From Izhakiella australiensis (GTDB lineage Bacteria > Pseudomonadota > Gammaproteobacteria > Enterobacterales > Enterobacteriaceae), in assembly GCF_002006995.1 (NCBI RefSeq), contig NZ_MRUL01000014.1, positions 46,029-110,028 on the forward strand: a stretch of DNA of 64,000 bases. The letters are read 5' to 3'. The stretch's first letter is position 1; each line of letters starts with the position of its first letter. Positions 8,245 through 16,789 of this stretch are shown here, piece after piece. Below the pieces are notes generated by a model. The model worked only from the letters and a program-made list of their open reading frames with translations, searched no databases and was not told the origin of the DNA. The translations under genes and the position numbers were made by a program.

Positions 8245-9096
8245 TTATCGTTCCAGAAGCTGTGACGCCTGCTCTACGCTCTGTTTTTCATGGACTACCG
8301 CATTCAGCGCCTGCAGTACTGCGGCAGGCTGCGGCGCACGGAAAATCCGCCGGCCGAACATCACCCCTTTCGCCCCTGCCTGCATGGCATCGGCCGCCAG
8401 CTGCAGCGTAGAGCGCGCATCATCACCGCCCGCGCCGCCTGCCAGCAGCACCGGAGTATAACAGCTGTCCGTAACCTCAGCAAAAGCCGCCACCGAGCCG
8501 GGCCACAAGGCTTTCACCAGATCTGCGCCGATATCCGCAGCAATCCGGCAGTACATACTCATCACTTTTGCGCTGAGCGCCTCGGGATCGCTTCCTTCCA
8601 GCGCCGAACGGGGCTCGATAATCAGCGCAATGCCATGGCGCTCGCAGTCCCGGGCGATACGCGTATTGCGGGCGATTTCCGCCTGCTCCAGCGCGCTGTC
8701 TTTTTGCCCGAGGTACATATAGGTCATCACCGCGTCAATGCCGCTGACTGACACCTCGCTGATATCAGCCAGCTGCGCCAGTACCCCTTCACTGCGCCCC
8801 TCCTTGCCCGGCGTATAAATTGAGCGCGCGTGGTTTTTCCAGTCAAGATGTAGCACCATGCCCGGCCGATCGCGCCCGATGAAGGTGTTTTCCACCAGCG
8901 GGATCATGCCAGGCGATACCATCACGCCGTCGGCGGCGCGTAGCTGGCTGAACACCGTTTCAATTTCGTGGCGCGTTCTCAGGCCTGCCGGGGGGCCAGC
9001 CATCACGCCATGAGAGGCGGCGACAACCACCGCACTGCCGGTTTCCGGACGTAAAATTCGCCCTAAACGAATGGCCTTACCGGTTCGGGAATCCAT
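8245..9096 (-). CDS. Class I aldolase of the DeoC/FbaB/LsrF family
   Basis: The ATG at 9096 follows GGAG by 6 bases; upstream codons are rejected. The product has 283 residues. It is a TIM barrel of the archaeal-type fructose-bisphosphate aldolase/LsrF group. Lys 195 in GADLVKALWPGS is the expected Schiff-base lysine, and GGAGGDDARSTL near residue 220 and GVMFGRRIF near 250 form the phosphate-binding loops. FbaB cleaves fructose-1,6-bisphosphate; LsrF acts on an AI-2 derivative. With two kinases in the divergent operon, cleavage of a ketose bisphosphate to DHAP plus an aldehyde is the likeliest role. It lies first in an operon with the regulator. Confidence 0.85.
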   Translation of the reverse strand: MDSRTGKAIRLGRILRPETGSAVVVAASHGVMAGPPAGLRTRHEIETVFSQLRAADGVMVSPGMIPLVENTFIGRDRPGMVLHLDWKNHARSIYTPGKEGRSEGVLAQLADISEVSVSGIDAVMTYMYLGQKDSALEQAEIARNTRIARDCERHGIALIIEPRSALEGSDPEALSAKVMSMYCRIAADIGADLVKALWPGSVAAFAEVTDSCYTPVLLAGGAGGDDARSTLQLAADAMQAGAKGVMFGRRIFRAPQPAAVLQALNAVVHEKQSVEQASQLLER

Positions 9097-9135
9097 GTTG
9101 CTCTCCTTCACAAAGTTAAGAAAAAACATAAAATG

Positions 9136-9159
9136 CAATTTGCAGTTTTCTGCAAATTG
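9136..9159. promoter_or_regulatory. Perfect 10-4-10 palindrome, candidate operator
   Basis: The arms CAATTTGCAG and CTGCAAATTG are exact reverse complements separated by TTTT. The site lies in the 169-base gap between the divergent aldolase (start 9096) and oxidoreductase (start 9266) genes, where the YhfZ-like regulator would be expected to bind. Confidence 0.6.
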
Positions 9160-9265
9160 ATCGTATATTAGCCATCAACCGGCTGTCAATGCAATATGCC
9201 CGACCGTTTTTGCCGTCGGCAGGCCGCCCCGGCGCATCGCTTACTTTGTCAATGCAGGAGTCTTT

Positions 9266-10663
9266 ATGGCTGACATTTCTCCCCTCATCGCCGCGCTGAA
9301 AAGCGCTTTGCCGCCGCAGCAGGTGCTGACCGACAGCGATACGCTTCAGGCATCCAGTCACGATACCTGGCCGCTGTCTACCAAACTCAAACGGCTAGGT
9401 TGCCATGATTATCAGGCCGATGTTGTGGTAAACGTCACCGGCGAGCAACAAATTCAGCAGGTACTGGCGCTGGCGACCGCTCATGATACGCCGGTCACGC
9501 CGCGCGGGCTGGCCTCGTCAGTAACCGGTCAGCCGCTGCCGACCCGCGGCGGCATCGTGCTTGATCTCAGCACCATGAGCCAACAGCGGGAAATCAACAC
9601 CACCAATATGACGGTAGAAGTCTCCAGCGGCTACAACGGCGGCAAGCTGGAAGATGAACTTCAGCAGATGGGCTGGACGCTTGGACATTCGCCGCAGTCG
9701 CTATATCAGTCCAGCGTCGGCGGCTGGCTATCAACCCTGGCGACCGGGCAGTTCTCTTCCTATTACGGCGGCATAGAAGATTTGATAACCGCCTATACGG
9801 TAATCCTTGCCAGCGGTGAACATATCCGGCTAAAAGCCTCGCCGCGCGCGGCGATGGGGCCGGATCTGCGTCAGCTATTTATCGGCGCAGAGGGTACCCT
9901 CGGGGTAGTAACCTCGGTGCAGCTCAAGATATTTCCGCTGCCGCAAACCCGTCTGTTCGATACCCTGGAGTTGCCCTCGGTGGAGGCCGGCCTGCACATC
10001 ATGCGCGAACAGGCGATGGCCGGGCTGCGTCCTTTCTTGCTGCGGCTTTATGACGCCGCAGAAGCGCGTCACGCCATGCAAAATCCGCAGCAGCCGCTGC
10101 CGGTGATGTTCATTGGCACTCAGGGGATAGACGGCGTTGCCCGCGCGGAAATGGACGCGCTGATGGCAATTATCCAGCGTCATGGCGGCCGCTCTCTGGG
10201 CTGCGAAGGGGTGCAGGGCTGGATGCAGCGCCGCTTCGATTTCTCCACCGTGGAAAAACGGCTTGATACGCCCGGCGGCTACGCCGAAACCATCGAGGTT
10301 GCCCATAACTGGGACGGTATTGCCAGCCTGTACCACGCGCTGGTCGACATTCTGACGCCGCTGGCGGGCGAAGTGCTGTCGCATTTTTCCCATGTCTATC
10401 CGCAGGGTACCTCGATGTACATGATCTTATTGGGCCAGGAGCAGGACGATCGTCAGGCGGTGGAAAAACTGCGGCGTATCTGGCAGGAAACGATGAACGT
10501 CTGCCTGGCCCACAATGCCGAGCTGTCTCATCACCACGGCGGCGGGCTGATTCGCTCCCCCTACGCCCGCCAGTCGCTGGGATCGGCACATCTGCTGCTG
10601 CGTCGCGTCAAGCAGGCGCTCGATCCTAATGCCATTCTCAATCCCGGCAAGCTGGGTTTGTAA
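9266..10663 (+). CDS. FAD-linked oxidoreductase, alkyl-DHAP-synthase/glycolate-oxidase type
   Basis: The protein has 465 residues with an AGGAG ribosome site. The N-terminal PCMH FAD domain (VTPRGLASSVTGQPLP near residue 75 and SVGGWLSTLATGQFSSYYGGIEDL near 150) is followed by an FAD-oxidase C-terminal domain ending NPNAILNPGKLGL-like. A histidine run SHHHGGG (His 422-424) matches the alkyldihydroxyacetone-phosphate synthase signature rather than plain D-lactate or glycolate oxidases. No ether-lipid genes are present. In this operon it more likely oxidises a sugar, polyol or sugar acid ahead of phosphorylation. It is first in a six-gene operon. Confidence 0.8.
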   Translation: MADISPLIAALKSALPPQQVLTDSDTLQASSHDTWPLSTKLKRLGCHDYQADVVVNVTGEQQIQQVLALATAHDTPVTPRGLASSVTGQPLPTRGGIVLDLSTMSQQREINTTNMTVEVSSGYNGGKLEDELQQMGWTLGHSPQSLYQSSVGGWLSTLATGQFSSYYGGIEDLITAYTVILASGEHIRLKASPRAAMGPDLRQLFIGAEGTLGVVTSVQLKIFPLPQTRLFDTLELPSVEAGLHIMREQAMAGLRPFLLRLYDAAEARHAMQNPQQPLPVMFIGTQGIDGVARAEMDALMAIIQRHGGRSLGCEGVQGWMQRRFDFSTVEKRLDTPGGYAETIEVAHNWDGIASLYHALVDILTPLAGEVLSHFSHVYPQGTSMYMILLGQEQDDRQAVEKLRRIWQETMNVCLAHNAELSHHHGGGLIRSPYARQSLGSAHLLLRRVKQALDPNAILNPGKLGL

Positions 10664-10678
10664 CGGAGGATTGGCGCC

Positions 10679-12022
10679 ATGTGGTTTCTCGGCATTGATA
10701 TCGGCACCACCCATATAAAGACCGTCGGCATGGATGAAAATGGCGGCGTGCTGGCGGTAAGAAAATGCCTGACGCCGGTGCTTCAGCGCGACGGCCTCAG
10801 CTTTCATGACGCGCAGTCGGTATGGCAAACCCTAACGGGATTGATTGCTGAATATGCGCGCAATGACGCCAAAGCCCACGGCCCGCTGGCGGCGATCTCG
10901 ATTGGCACCTTCGGCCAGGAAGAGTCGGTGGCGGTCAATAGTCGCGGCGAGGTGATCTATCCGTCGCTGGCGTGGTGGCAAAACTATGGCGACGACGCGC
11001 TTGCGCCGCAAACGCAACAGTGGCTCGACAGCGCCGGACATTACGCCATCTCCGGCATGCGTTCACGGCCCAATCAAAGCCCGTCACGCCTGGCATGGCT
11101 GCGTAAGCATCAGCCGGCAATCTGGCGGCAAACGGCGCGCTGGGTGGATTTCGGTAGCTTTATCATGTGGCGCTTAACCGGTGAATGGCGCGCCGCCAGT
11201 TCGCAAATTACCCATTCACAGTGCTTCGATCTGCGCAGTATGCAGCCGCATCAGCCGACGCTGGAACGGCTCGATCTGCCTGCGGAGCTGTTTCCCCCGG
11301 TCGCCAATACCGGCGAGTGCTGCGGAGAAATCCTCAGTGCCAGCCTGCCCGGCGTGAGGCTGGCGCCCGGCGCCAGCCTGTTTATCGGCGGTCACGATCA
11401 AATTCTCGCCGCCTGGGCGGTGCAGAGCCGCCAGCCGACCAACGTGTTTGATTCGATCGGTACTTCGGAATATCTGATGGTGCTGACGCCGCATCTGCCG
11501 GACAGCGCCATCGCCTGGCAGCTGGGCGTGGATATTGAGCGCACCTGGCAGGCAGGCGAATACGTCATGGGCTGTGCCACGCCGTCCGGTAAAATTATTC
11601 AGACGCTGGCGGAACTGCTGTACGCCGGCGATTATCAGCGGCTGTTTGCCGACCTGCGGCGCGGCGACATCACGCCCGAGCTAACGGTTTCCATTAATGA
11701 AGATGACGATCGCGGCCTGTTTTCACTGCACCATCTTAACGCTGGCCTGACGCCTGCCGACGTGGTTCATGCCACGCTAAATCATATCGCTGATCGTGCC
11801 TTTGACCTGCTGGGCCGGATGTGCGAAATCGGGGCGATCCGCCCGCAGGATGCGGTGCTGATGGGATCGCTGTTTCAACGCGCGGAAATGTTGGAGCACC
11901 GCCAGCGCCGCTGGCAGATACCGCTGTTTATTAGCGAACTTGCCGAGCCGGTCGCCACCGGCGCCGCGATGGTCGCCCGCGAAAGCTGGCTCATCGCCAG
12001 CAACCAGGAGGATCGCCTGTGA
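10679..12022 (+). CDS. FGGY-family carbohydrate kinase
   Basis: The protein has 447 residues. The N-terminal ATPase fold begins WFLGIDIGTTHIKTVGMDENG, the phosphate-1 motif of the hexokinase/actin fold. A mid-protein GGHDQILAAWAV carries the catalytic aspartate of the FGGY family, and ATGAAMVA is near the end. It is shorter than xylulokinase (about 485) and not clearly assignable to xylulose, ribulose, fuculose or glycerol. It lies 15 bases after the oxidoreductase and overlaps the next gene by ATG/TGA. It probably phosphorylates the ketose made by the oxidoreductase. Confidence 0.85.
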   Translation: MWFLGIDIGTTHIKTVGMDENGGVLAVRKCLTPVLQRDGLSFHDAQSVWQTLTGLIAEYARNDAKAHGPLAAISIGTFGQEESVAVNSRGEVIYPSLAWWQNYGDDALAPQTQQWLDSAGHYAISGMRSRPNQSPSRLAWLRKHQPAIWRQTARWVDFGSFIMWRLTGEWRAASSQITHSQCFDLRSMQPHQPTLERLDLPAELFPPVANTGECCGEILSASLPGVRLAPGASLFIGGHDQILAAWAVQSRQPTNVFDSIGTSEYLMVLTPHLPDSAIAWQLGVDIERTWQAGEYVMGCATPSGKIIQTLAELLYAGDYQRLFADLRRGDITPELTVSINEDDDRGLFSLHHLNAGLTPADVVHATLNHIADRAFDLLGRMCEIGAIRPQDAVLMGSLFQRAEMLEHRQRRWQIPLFISELAEPVATGAAMVARESWLIASNQEDRL

Positions 12023-12984
12023 AGGTACTTATCGCCTCGCTGAATACCGCCATCGAACGCCTGCTGCTGGTGGAAGAACAGCATCCAGGCCAGGTACATC
12101 GTCTGCTGGATGACAAAACCCTGGCCGGCGGCAAAGGCGTTAACGTTGCGCGGGTGCTGCGCCAGCTGCAAAGCCGGCTGGACAATGCCCCTGCCCCGCT
12201 GCTTTTAGGGTTTCTCGGCGGCGCAAGCGGCCAGCTATGCCAGGAACTGCTGGCGCGCGAGGATCTGGCCGGATGCTGGTGTCAAATCGCCGCCGATACC
12301 CGCATTTGCGAAGTCATCACTGAGCGTAAAAACCCGCAAAAAGCCAGCGTCTACAACGCTGCCGGACCCGCGATCCAGCCGGAGGAACGCACAGGTCTGC
12401 ACGCCATGCTAAGCGATGAGCTTGACCGGGCCGGGGCGCTGATCTGCACCGGCTCGCTGGCGCGAAATCTGGCGCCGGATGAATACGGCTTATGGATCGA
12501 TCAGGCCCGTAGCCGGGGTGTTTTGACGCTGCTGGACAGCCACGGCGCGGCGCTGCTGCAGTCTGCCCGCGCGCTGCCTGACATTATCAAAATTAATCGC
12601 GATGAATTGCGTCAGGCAAGCCTGGAATCCGGGCTGGATTTGCCCGGCGCGTGGCTGGCTCAGGGAGTACACTGCGTGATTATTACCGACGGCCAGCAGC
12701 CTACGCTGGCGCTGACCCCCGACGGAGATTATCAGATAACACCGCCAACGGTGACGACGCTCAGCCCGGTCGGCTCCGGCGATGCTTACTGCGCCGGTCT
12801 GGTCGCCAGCCTGCTTTCCAGACCTGACGAGGGCTGGGCGGCGCATCTGACGCTGGCCGCCGCCTGCGGCGCCGCCAATGCCGCCAGCCCGACGGCGGGC
12901 CTGGCGGAGGGGAGCGATATCTTTGCCTTACAACAACGCTGCGCGGTACGCGCTGTTTCGACCCCGCGACGCTCACCTGCTTAA
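12019..12984 (+). CDS. PfkB-family sugar-phosphate kinase (1-phosphofructokinase-like)
   Basis: The protein has 321 residues. The start overlaps the FGGY kinase stop (GTGA), with AGGAGG just upstream. PfkB signature 1, AGGKGVNVARVLRQL, is near residue 37. Signature 2 is PVGSGDAYCAG with catalytic Asp 255. This subfamily (FruK, LacC, PfkB) phosphorylates ketose monophosphates or tagatose-6-phosphate to bisphosphates, matching a downstream aldolase of the FbaB type. The FGGY-PfkB-aldolase order suggests stepwise phosphorylation to a bisphosphate, then cleavage. Confidence 0.85.
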   Translation: MKVLIASLNTAIERLLLVEEQHPGQVHRLLDDKTLAGGKGVNVARVLRQLQSRLDNAPAPLLLGFLGGASGQLCQELLAREDLAGCWCQIAADTRICEVITERKNPQKASVYNAAGPAIQPEERTGLHAMLSDELDRAGALICTGSLARNLAPDEYGLWIDQARSRGVLTLLDSHGAALLQSARALPDIIKINRDELRQASLESGLDLPGAWLAQGVHCVIITDGQQPTLALTPDGDYQITPPTVTTLSPVGSGDAYCAGLVASLLSRPDEGWAAHLTLAAACGAANAASPTAGLAEGSDIFALQQRCAVRAVSTPRRSPA

Positions 12985-12996
12985 CGGAGAGTACTT

Positions 12997-14373
12997 ATGG
13001 TCAGTCATGCAGATATCACAGCAAAAACCGGCTGGATGCGTAACGTCCTGCTGATCTCACTGGTTACCGCCGTCGGCGGCTTCCTGTTTGGTTTTGATAA
13101 CGGCAGCATTTCCGGTTCGGTTGGCTTCCTGCAAAGTAAATTCGCCCTCGATGCCGACAGCACCGGCTGGGTAACGTCGTCGATCATCGTCGGCTGTATC
13201 ATCGGCGTGGCGCTGGCTGGCCCGCTCTGCGATGCCATCGGCAGAAAAAAGGTCCTGCTGCTAACCGCGCTGATTTTCATCTTTGGCGTGCTGGGAGAAG
13301 CGATGGCCAGCTCGGCAGAAATGCTGGTCTGGTTCCGCATTCTGGTCGGCGTTGGCATCGGGGTGGAAACCACCATCGCTCCGCTGTATATCGCCGAGGT
13401 TTCTCCTGCGGCTATTCGCGGACGGCTGGTTTCGCTTAATCAACTGTTTAACTGCATCGGCAACCTGGCGATTTTCTCCATCGCCGCGCTAATCGCTAAC
13501 GGCGCCAGCGAGGCCTGGAACGTTGAGCACGGTTGGCGCATCATTTTTGCCACCGGCATCGTACCGGCCATCCTGTTCCTGCTATTGCTGGCGAAGGTAC
13601 CGGAAAGTCCGCGCTGGCTGATGCGCAAAGGCCGTGAAGCAGCCAGCCTGGCGGTACTGGAAAAAATAAATCCGGATCAGGCCAGCGCGGCGCAGCAGAT
13701 GGCAGCGATTAAAGCGGCGTTGCACAGCGAACGTCAGCCGCGCCTGAGCGATTTGTTCTCACCACGGCTGCGTAAAGCGCTGATGGTCGGCTTTGGCGTC
13801 GCGCTGTTTCAGCAAATAACCGGCATTAACGCCATTTTCTATTATGCCCCGGAGATATTTAAAACCGCCGGGGTAAACCTCAGCGGCGCCATGTCTTTTA
13901 CCGTACTGATTGGCCTGACACTGGTGCTAGCCACGCTGGTATCAATGTGGATTATTGACAAAGTCGGCCGCCGTTCGCTGCTCATTTTTGGCTCCATCGG
14001 CATGGCACTGACCCTTGCCGGCGTCGGCCTGCTGTTTCGCCTCAACGGTTCAACCACCCTGCTACTGATTTGCATTCTGACTTACGTAGCGGTATTTGCC
14101 GTTTCCTACGGCACCGTTGCCTATGTGGTGATTTCAGAAATATTCCCGATTCACGTACGCGGCGTAGCGGTTTCCGTCGCGACCTTCGCTCTGTGGGGCG
14201 GTAACTTTTTCGTCTCACGTTTTTTTCCGCTGCTGGTAGAACACATCAGCGCCGCCAACACCTTCTTTATTTTTGCCGCCATCGCCGCCGTCGCCCTGAT
14301 TTTCGTACTGGCGATGGTGCCGGAAACCCAGGGGAAAACCCTGGAAGAAATCGAACTGGAAATGCATCACTAA
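12997..14373 (+). CDS. MFS sugar porter (XylE/GalP-like), first copy
   Basis: The protein has 458 residues and twelve hydrophobic segments. Sugar-porter motifs are all present: GGFLFGFDNGSISG in TM1, DAIGRKKVL in the first loop, VPESPRWLMRKGR after TM6, QQITGINAIFYYAP in TM7 and PETQGKTLEEIE at the C-terminus. It is a proton symporter of a monosaccharide in the inner membrane, with E. coli XylE and GalP as relatives. It lies 12 bases after the PfkB kinase gene. A second porter follows in the same operon, so two related substrates or an importer/exporter pair are possible. Confidence 0.9.
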   Translation: MVSHADITAKTGWMRNVLLISLVTAVGGFLFGFDNGSISGSVGFLQSKFALDADSTGWVTSSIIVGCIIGVALAGPLCDAIGRKKVLLLTALIFIFGVLGEAMASSAEMLVWFRILVGVGIGVETTIAPLYIAEVSPAAIRGRLVSLNQLFNCIGNLAIFSIAALIANGASEAWNVEHGWRIIFATGIVPAILFLLLLAKVPESPRWLMRKGREAASLAVLEKINPDQASAAQQMAAIKAALHSERQPRLSDLFSPRLRKALMVGFGVALFQQITGINAIFYYAPEIFKTAGVNLSGAMSFTVLIGLTLVLATLVSMWIIDKVGRRSLLIFGSIGMALTLAGVGLLFRLNGSTTLLLICILTYVAVFAVSYGTVAYVVISEIFPIHVRGVAVSVATFALWGGNFFVSRFFPLLVEHISAANTFFIFAAIAAVALIFVLAMVPETQGKTLEEIELEMHH

Positions 14374-14390
14374 CGGTCAGGAGATAAATC

Positions 14391-14885
14391 ATGAGACGCG
14401 ATCGCATTCTGCATCCGCAGCTGGCGCAAGCCTTAGCTACCCTGGGCCACTCCGACATTTTGCTGGTTACCGACGCCGGTTTTCCTATTCCCGCCGACGC
14501 CCGGCGCATCGATTTGGCTTTTTATCCCGGCATGGTCGACGTACTGGATATTTTGCAGGTGCTGCGCCAGGAGATGTTTTTCGATGAGATCCGTATGGCC
14601 AGCGAAGTACCGCAGTGCAACCCGCAGCTGTATGACGATGTGCAGCGCATTTTTACCGGCTCCGGCGCCGATTTTTCCGCTCTGCCTCATGCACAGTTTT
14701 TACAGCAGGTTCCGACACGCGCCAAAGTGGTCATTCGCTCTGGCTCTCTCAATCCATGGGCAAACTTCGCCATGACCGCCAGCACCGATCCGTTCGCCTG
14801 GTTTAGCGAGGGAATGACGCCGCTGGCGGAGTACGTCGAGCGCTGTCGACGCATTGAAGAAAACGTGGTGCCTGAGCTGCACTGA
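14391..14885 (+). CDS. RbsD/FucU-family sugar mutarotase
   Basis: The protein has 164 residues; the start lies 17 bases after the porter stop with GGAG upstream. LGHSDILLVTDAGFPIP near residue 18 matches the RbsD/FucU active site, with His 20 as the catalytic histidine. These enzymes interconvert pyranose and furanose or anomeric forms, feeding the form used by the kinase. The tail is about 20 residues longer than RbsD (139), nearer FucU-like relatives. Its presence implies that an aldose or ketose able to cyclise is an intermediate. Confidence 0.85.
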   Translation: MRRDRILHPQLAQALATLGHSDILLVTDAGFPIPADARRIDLAFYPGMVDVLDILQVLRQEMFFDEIRMASEVPQCNPQLYDDVQRIFTGSGADFSALPHAQFLQQVPTRAKVVIRSGSLNPWANFAMTASTDPFAWFSEGMTPLAEYVERCRRIEENVVPELH

Positions 14886-14957
14886 TCCTACCGACAGTAA
14901 CGCCCACAACAGCCAATGCGATTGGCGCACTCCTTAACCTGTAAAAGAGGCGAACCC

Positions 14958-16364
14958 ATGAAAACGGTGAATTTCCAGCTAGCGCTGATCGTATCGCTGG
15001 GCGGACTGCTGTTTGGCTACGATACGGCGGTAATTGCCGGCGCGATTAAAAATCTGACCCTTTACTTTTCCCTCAGCGACGGTGAAACCGGCTGGGCAGT
15101 TTCCAGCGCGCTGGTTGGCTGTATGGCGGGCGGGCTTATCGGCCAGTATCTGACTGACCGCTGGGGACGTAAAAAAGCCCTGATCTTTACCGCCTGGCTG
15201 ATCTTTATCGCCGCCATCGGCACCGCCGTGCCGCGTACTTTCAGTGAGCTGGTGCTGTTTCGGATCGCCGGCGGCGTCGGTATCGGCATGGCCTCACTGG
15301 CCGCCCCGGTTTATATCAGTGAAATCTCGGCAAAAGAAGTGCGGGGAAAAATGTCCGGTCTCTATCAGCTCATGATTTCCGGCGGCATGCTGCTGGTATA
15401 TATCGTTAACACGCTGATTTCCGAACTGAGCGACAGCCCGCAGTGGGCGATTAACGCCTCCTGGCGCTGGATGTTCGCCTCGGAAATAATTCCGGCGGCG
15501 CTGTTTCTGGCACTACTCTATCGGGTTCCCGAATCGCCGCGCTGGCTGGTAAAAAAGCGCCGCGATGCAGAGGCCGCCAGCGTTTTGCGCCAGATCAACG
15601 GGCCGCAGTGCGAGGCAGAATCGCTTATTCGTCAAATCAGGGCAACCTTTGAGGACTCACAGGGTAAGGTCATCCGCGAGCCGCTGCTGGCGAAGCACAA
15701 CCGCCGCGTGGTATTCGCCGTGCTTTGCATGGCGACGCTCGCTAACCTGTGTGGTATTAACGCCGTGCTCTACTATGGCAACGTGCTGGTAGAAAGCATT
15801 GGCATCGCCAGTGAAAAAACCGCCTTCTGGCAGCAGGTGATCATCGGTCTGGCGTTCTTTCTCGCCGCAGCCTGGGCGGTAAAAGAAGTGGAAAACATCG
15901 GGCGGCGCAAGCTTCTGCTGTACGGCAACCTTGGCTGCCTGGCGAGCATCCTGCTGCTTGGCGTACTGGTGTGGATGAAAATCACCAGCCTGTGGATGCT
16001 GGGCATCATCGTGGTCTATATCCTGCTGTTCGGCGGCACCGTCGGTCCGGTGCTATGGATTATCCTGCCGGAGCTATCGCCAAACGCCATCCGCGACCGG
16101 CTGATGGCGCTGGCGGTATTTCTTATCTGGGCCGCGAACTTTGTGGTGGCGCAAACCTTCCCGCTAATGAATGGCGATCCCTGGCTGCGAGCCACCTTCA
16201 ACGGCGGTTTCCCCTTCCTGGCCTACGGTTTCTTCTGTCTGCTGTGGTATCTGCTGACGCTGTTTTTCATTCCGGAAACGCGCAATAAAACCCTGGAGCA
16301 GATTAGCAGCGAAATGCAGCGCGGCGTCGGTAATACATCGCCCGCGACGCCGCAAAGGGGATGA
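14958..16364 (+). CDS. MFS sugar porter, second copy
   Basis: The start at 14958 is set by AGAGGCG 7 bases upstream and by homology; the longer frame adds 14 unlike residues. The product has 468 residues, twelve transmembrane segments and the sugar-porter motifs GGLLFGYDTAVIAG, DRWGRKKAL, VPESPRWLVKKRR and PETRNKTLEQI. It has about the same length as the first porter but differs clearly from it, so this is not a recent duplication. It ends the plus-strand operon and converges on entH with 11 bases between stops, so both units must end within their neighbour or share a terminator that is not evident. Confidence 0.9.
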   Translation: MKTVNFQLALIVSLGGLLFGYDTAVIAGAIKNLTLYFSLSDGETGWAVSSALVGCMAGGLIGQYLTDRWGRKKALIFTAWLIFIAAIGTAVPRTFSELVLFRIAGGVGIGMASLAAPVYISEISAKEVRGKMSGLYQLMISGGMLLVYIVNTLISELSDSPQWAINASWRWMFASEIIPAALFLALLYRVPESPRWLVKKRRDAEAASVLRQINGPQCEAESLIRQIRATFEDSQGKVIREPLLAKHNRRVVFAVLCMATLANLCGINAVLYYGNVLVESIGIASEKTAFWQQVIIGLAFFLAAAWAVKEVENIGRRKLLLYGNLGCLASILLLGVLVWMKITSLWMLGIIVVYILLFGGTVGPVLWIILPELSPNAIRDRLMALAVFLIWAANFVVAQTFPLMNGDPWLRATFNGGFPFLAYGFFCLLWYLLTLFFIPETRNKTLEQISSEMQRGVGNTSPATPQRG

Positions 16365-16375
16365 TGATTTCGCAC

Positions 16376-16789
16376 TCAGCCCAGCACGGCGGTACTTAAC
16401 CGGCAGGTGCAGGTGCGCCGCCCACGCTCATCAAACAGCGCCACCTCCCAGCTTTGATGCTGGCGGCCAAGGTGCAGCGGCTGGCAGACGCCGCGCACTT
16501 TGCCGCTGGTGACCGCGCGGTGATGGGTGGCGTTTAGCTCCATGCCGACCACGGTTTGCCCTTCGCTGGTCATCATATAACCCGCCATTGAGCCGAGGGT
16601 CTCCGCCAGTACTGCCGAGGCGCCGCCGTGCAGCAGGCCAAACGGCTGAAAGGTACGGCTATCCACCGGCATTTCAGCTTCAAGAATGCCATCCGCCACG
16701 CGGGTATAGACGATCCCCAGATGCTCGACCAGAGTATCGGCACTGGAGGCGTTCAGTTCCTCAAGCGTATAAGGGCGTTTCCAGTTCAT
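16376..16789 (-). CDS. entH: EntH, enterobactin proofreading thioesterase
   Basis: The protein has 137 residues, the length of E. coli EntH/YbdB. It is a hotdog fold, with the catalytic region [20 protein letters not shown] near residue 52 typical of PaaI-type thioesterases. EntH removes wrongly loaded acyl groups from the EntB carrier domain. It is the last gene of the entCEBAH operon and starts right next to the entA stop. E. coli has cstA after it; here a sugar operon converges instead. Confidence 0.95.
   Translation of the reverse strand: MNWKRPYTLEELNASSADTLVEHLGIVYTRVADGILEAEMPVDSRTFQPFGLLHGGASAVLAETLGSMAGYMMTSEGQTVVGMELNATHHRAVTSGKVRGVCQPLHLGRQHQSWEVALFDERGRRTCTCRLSTAVLG

Noticed and set aside
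9875..10393. 172-codon minus-strand ORF inside the FAD oxidoreductase gene
   Set aside because: It is antisense to a gene with clear domain motifs; long antisense frames are common in GC-rich coding DNA.
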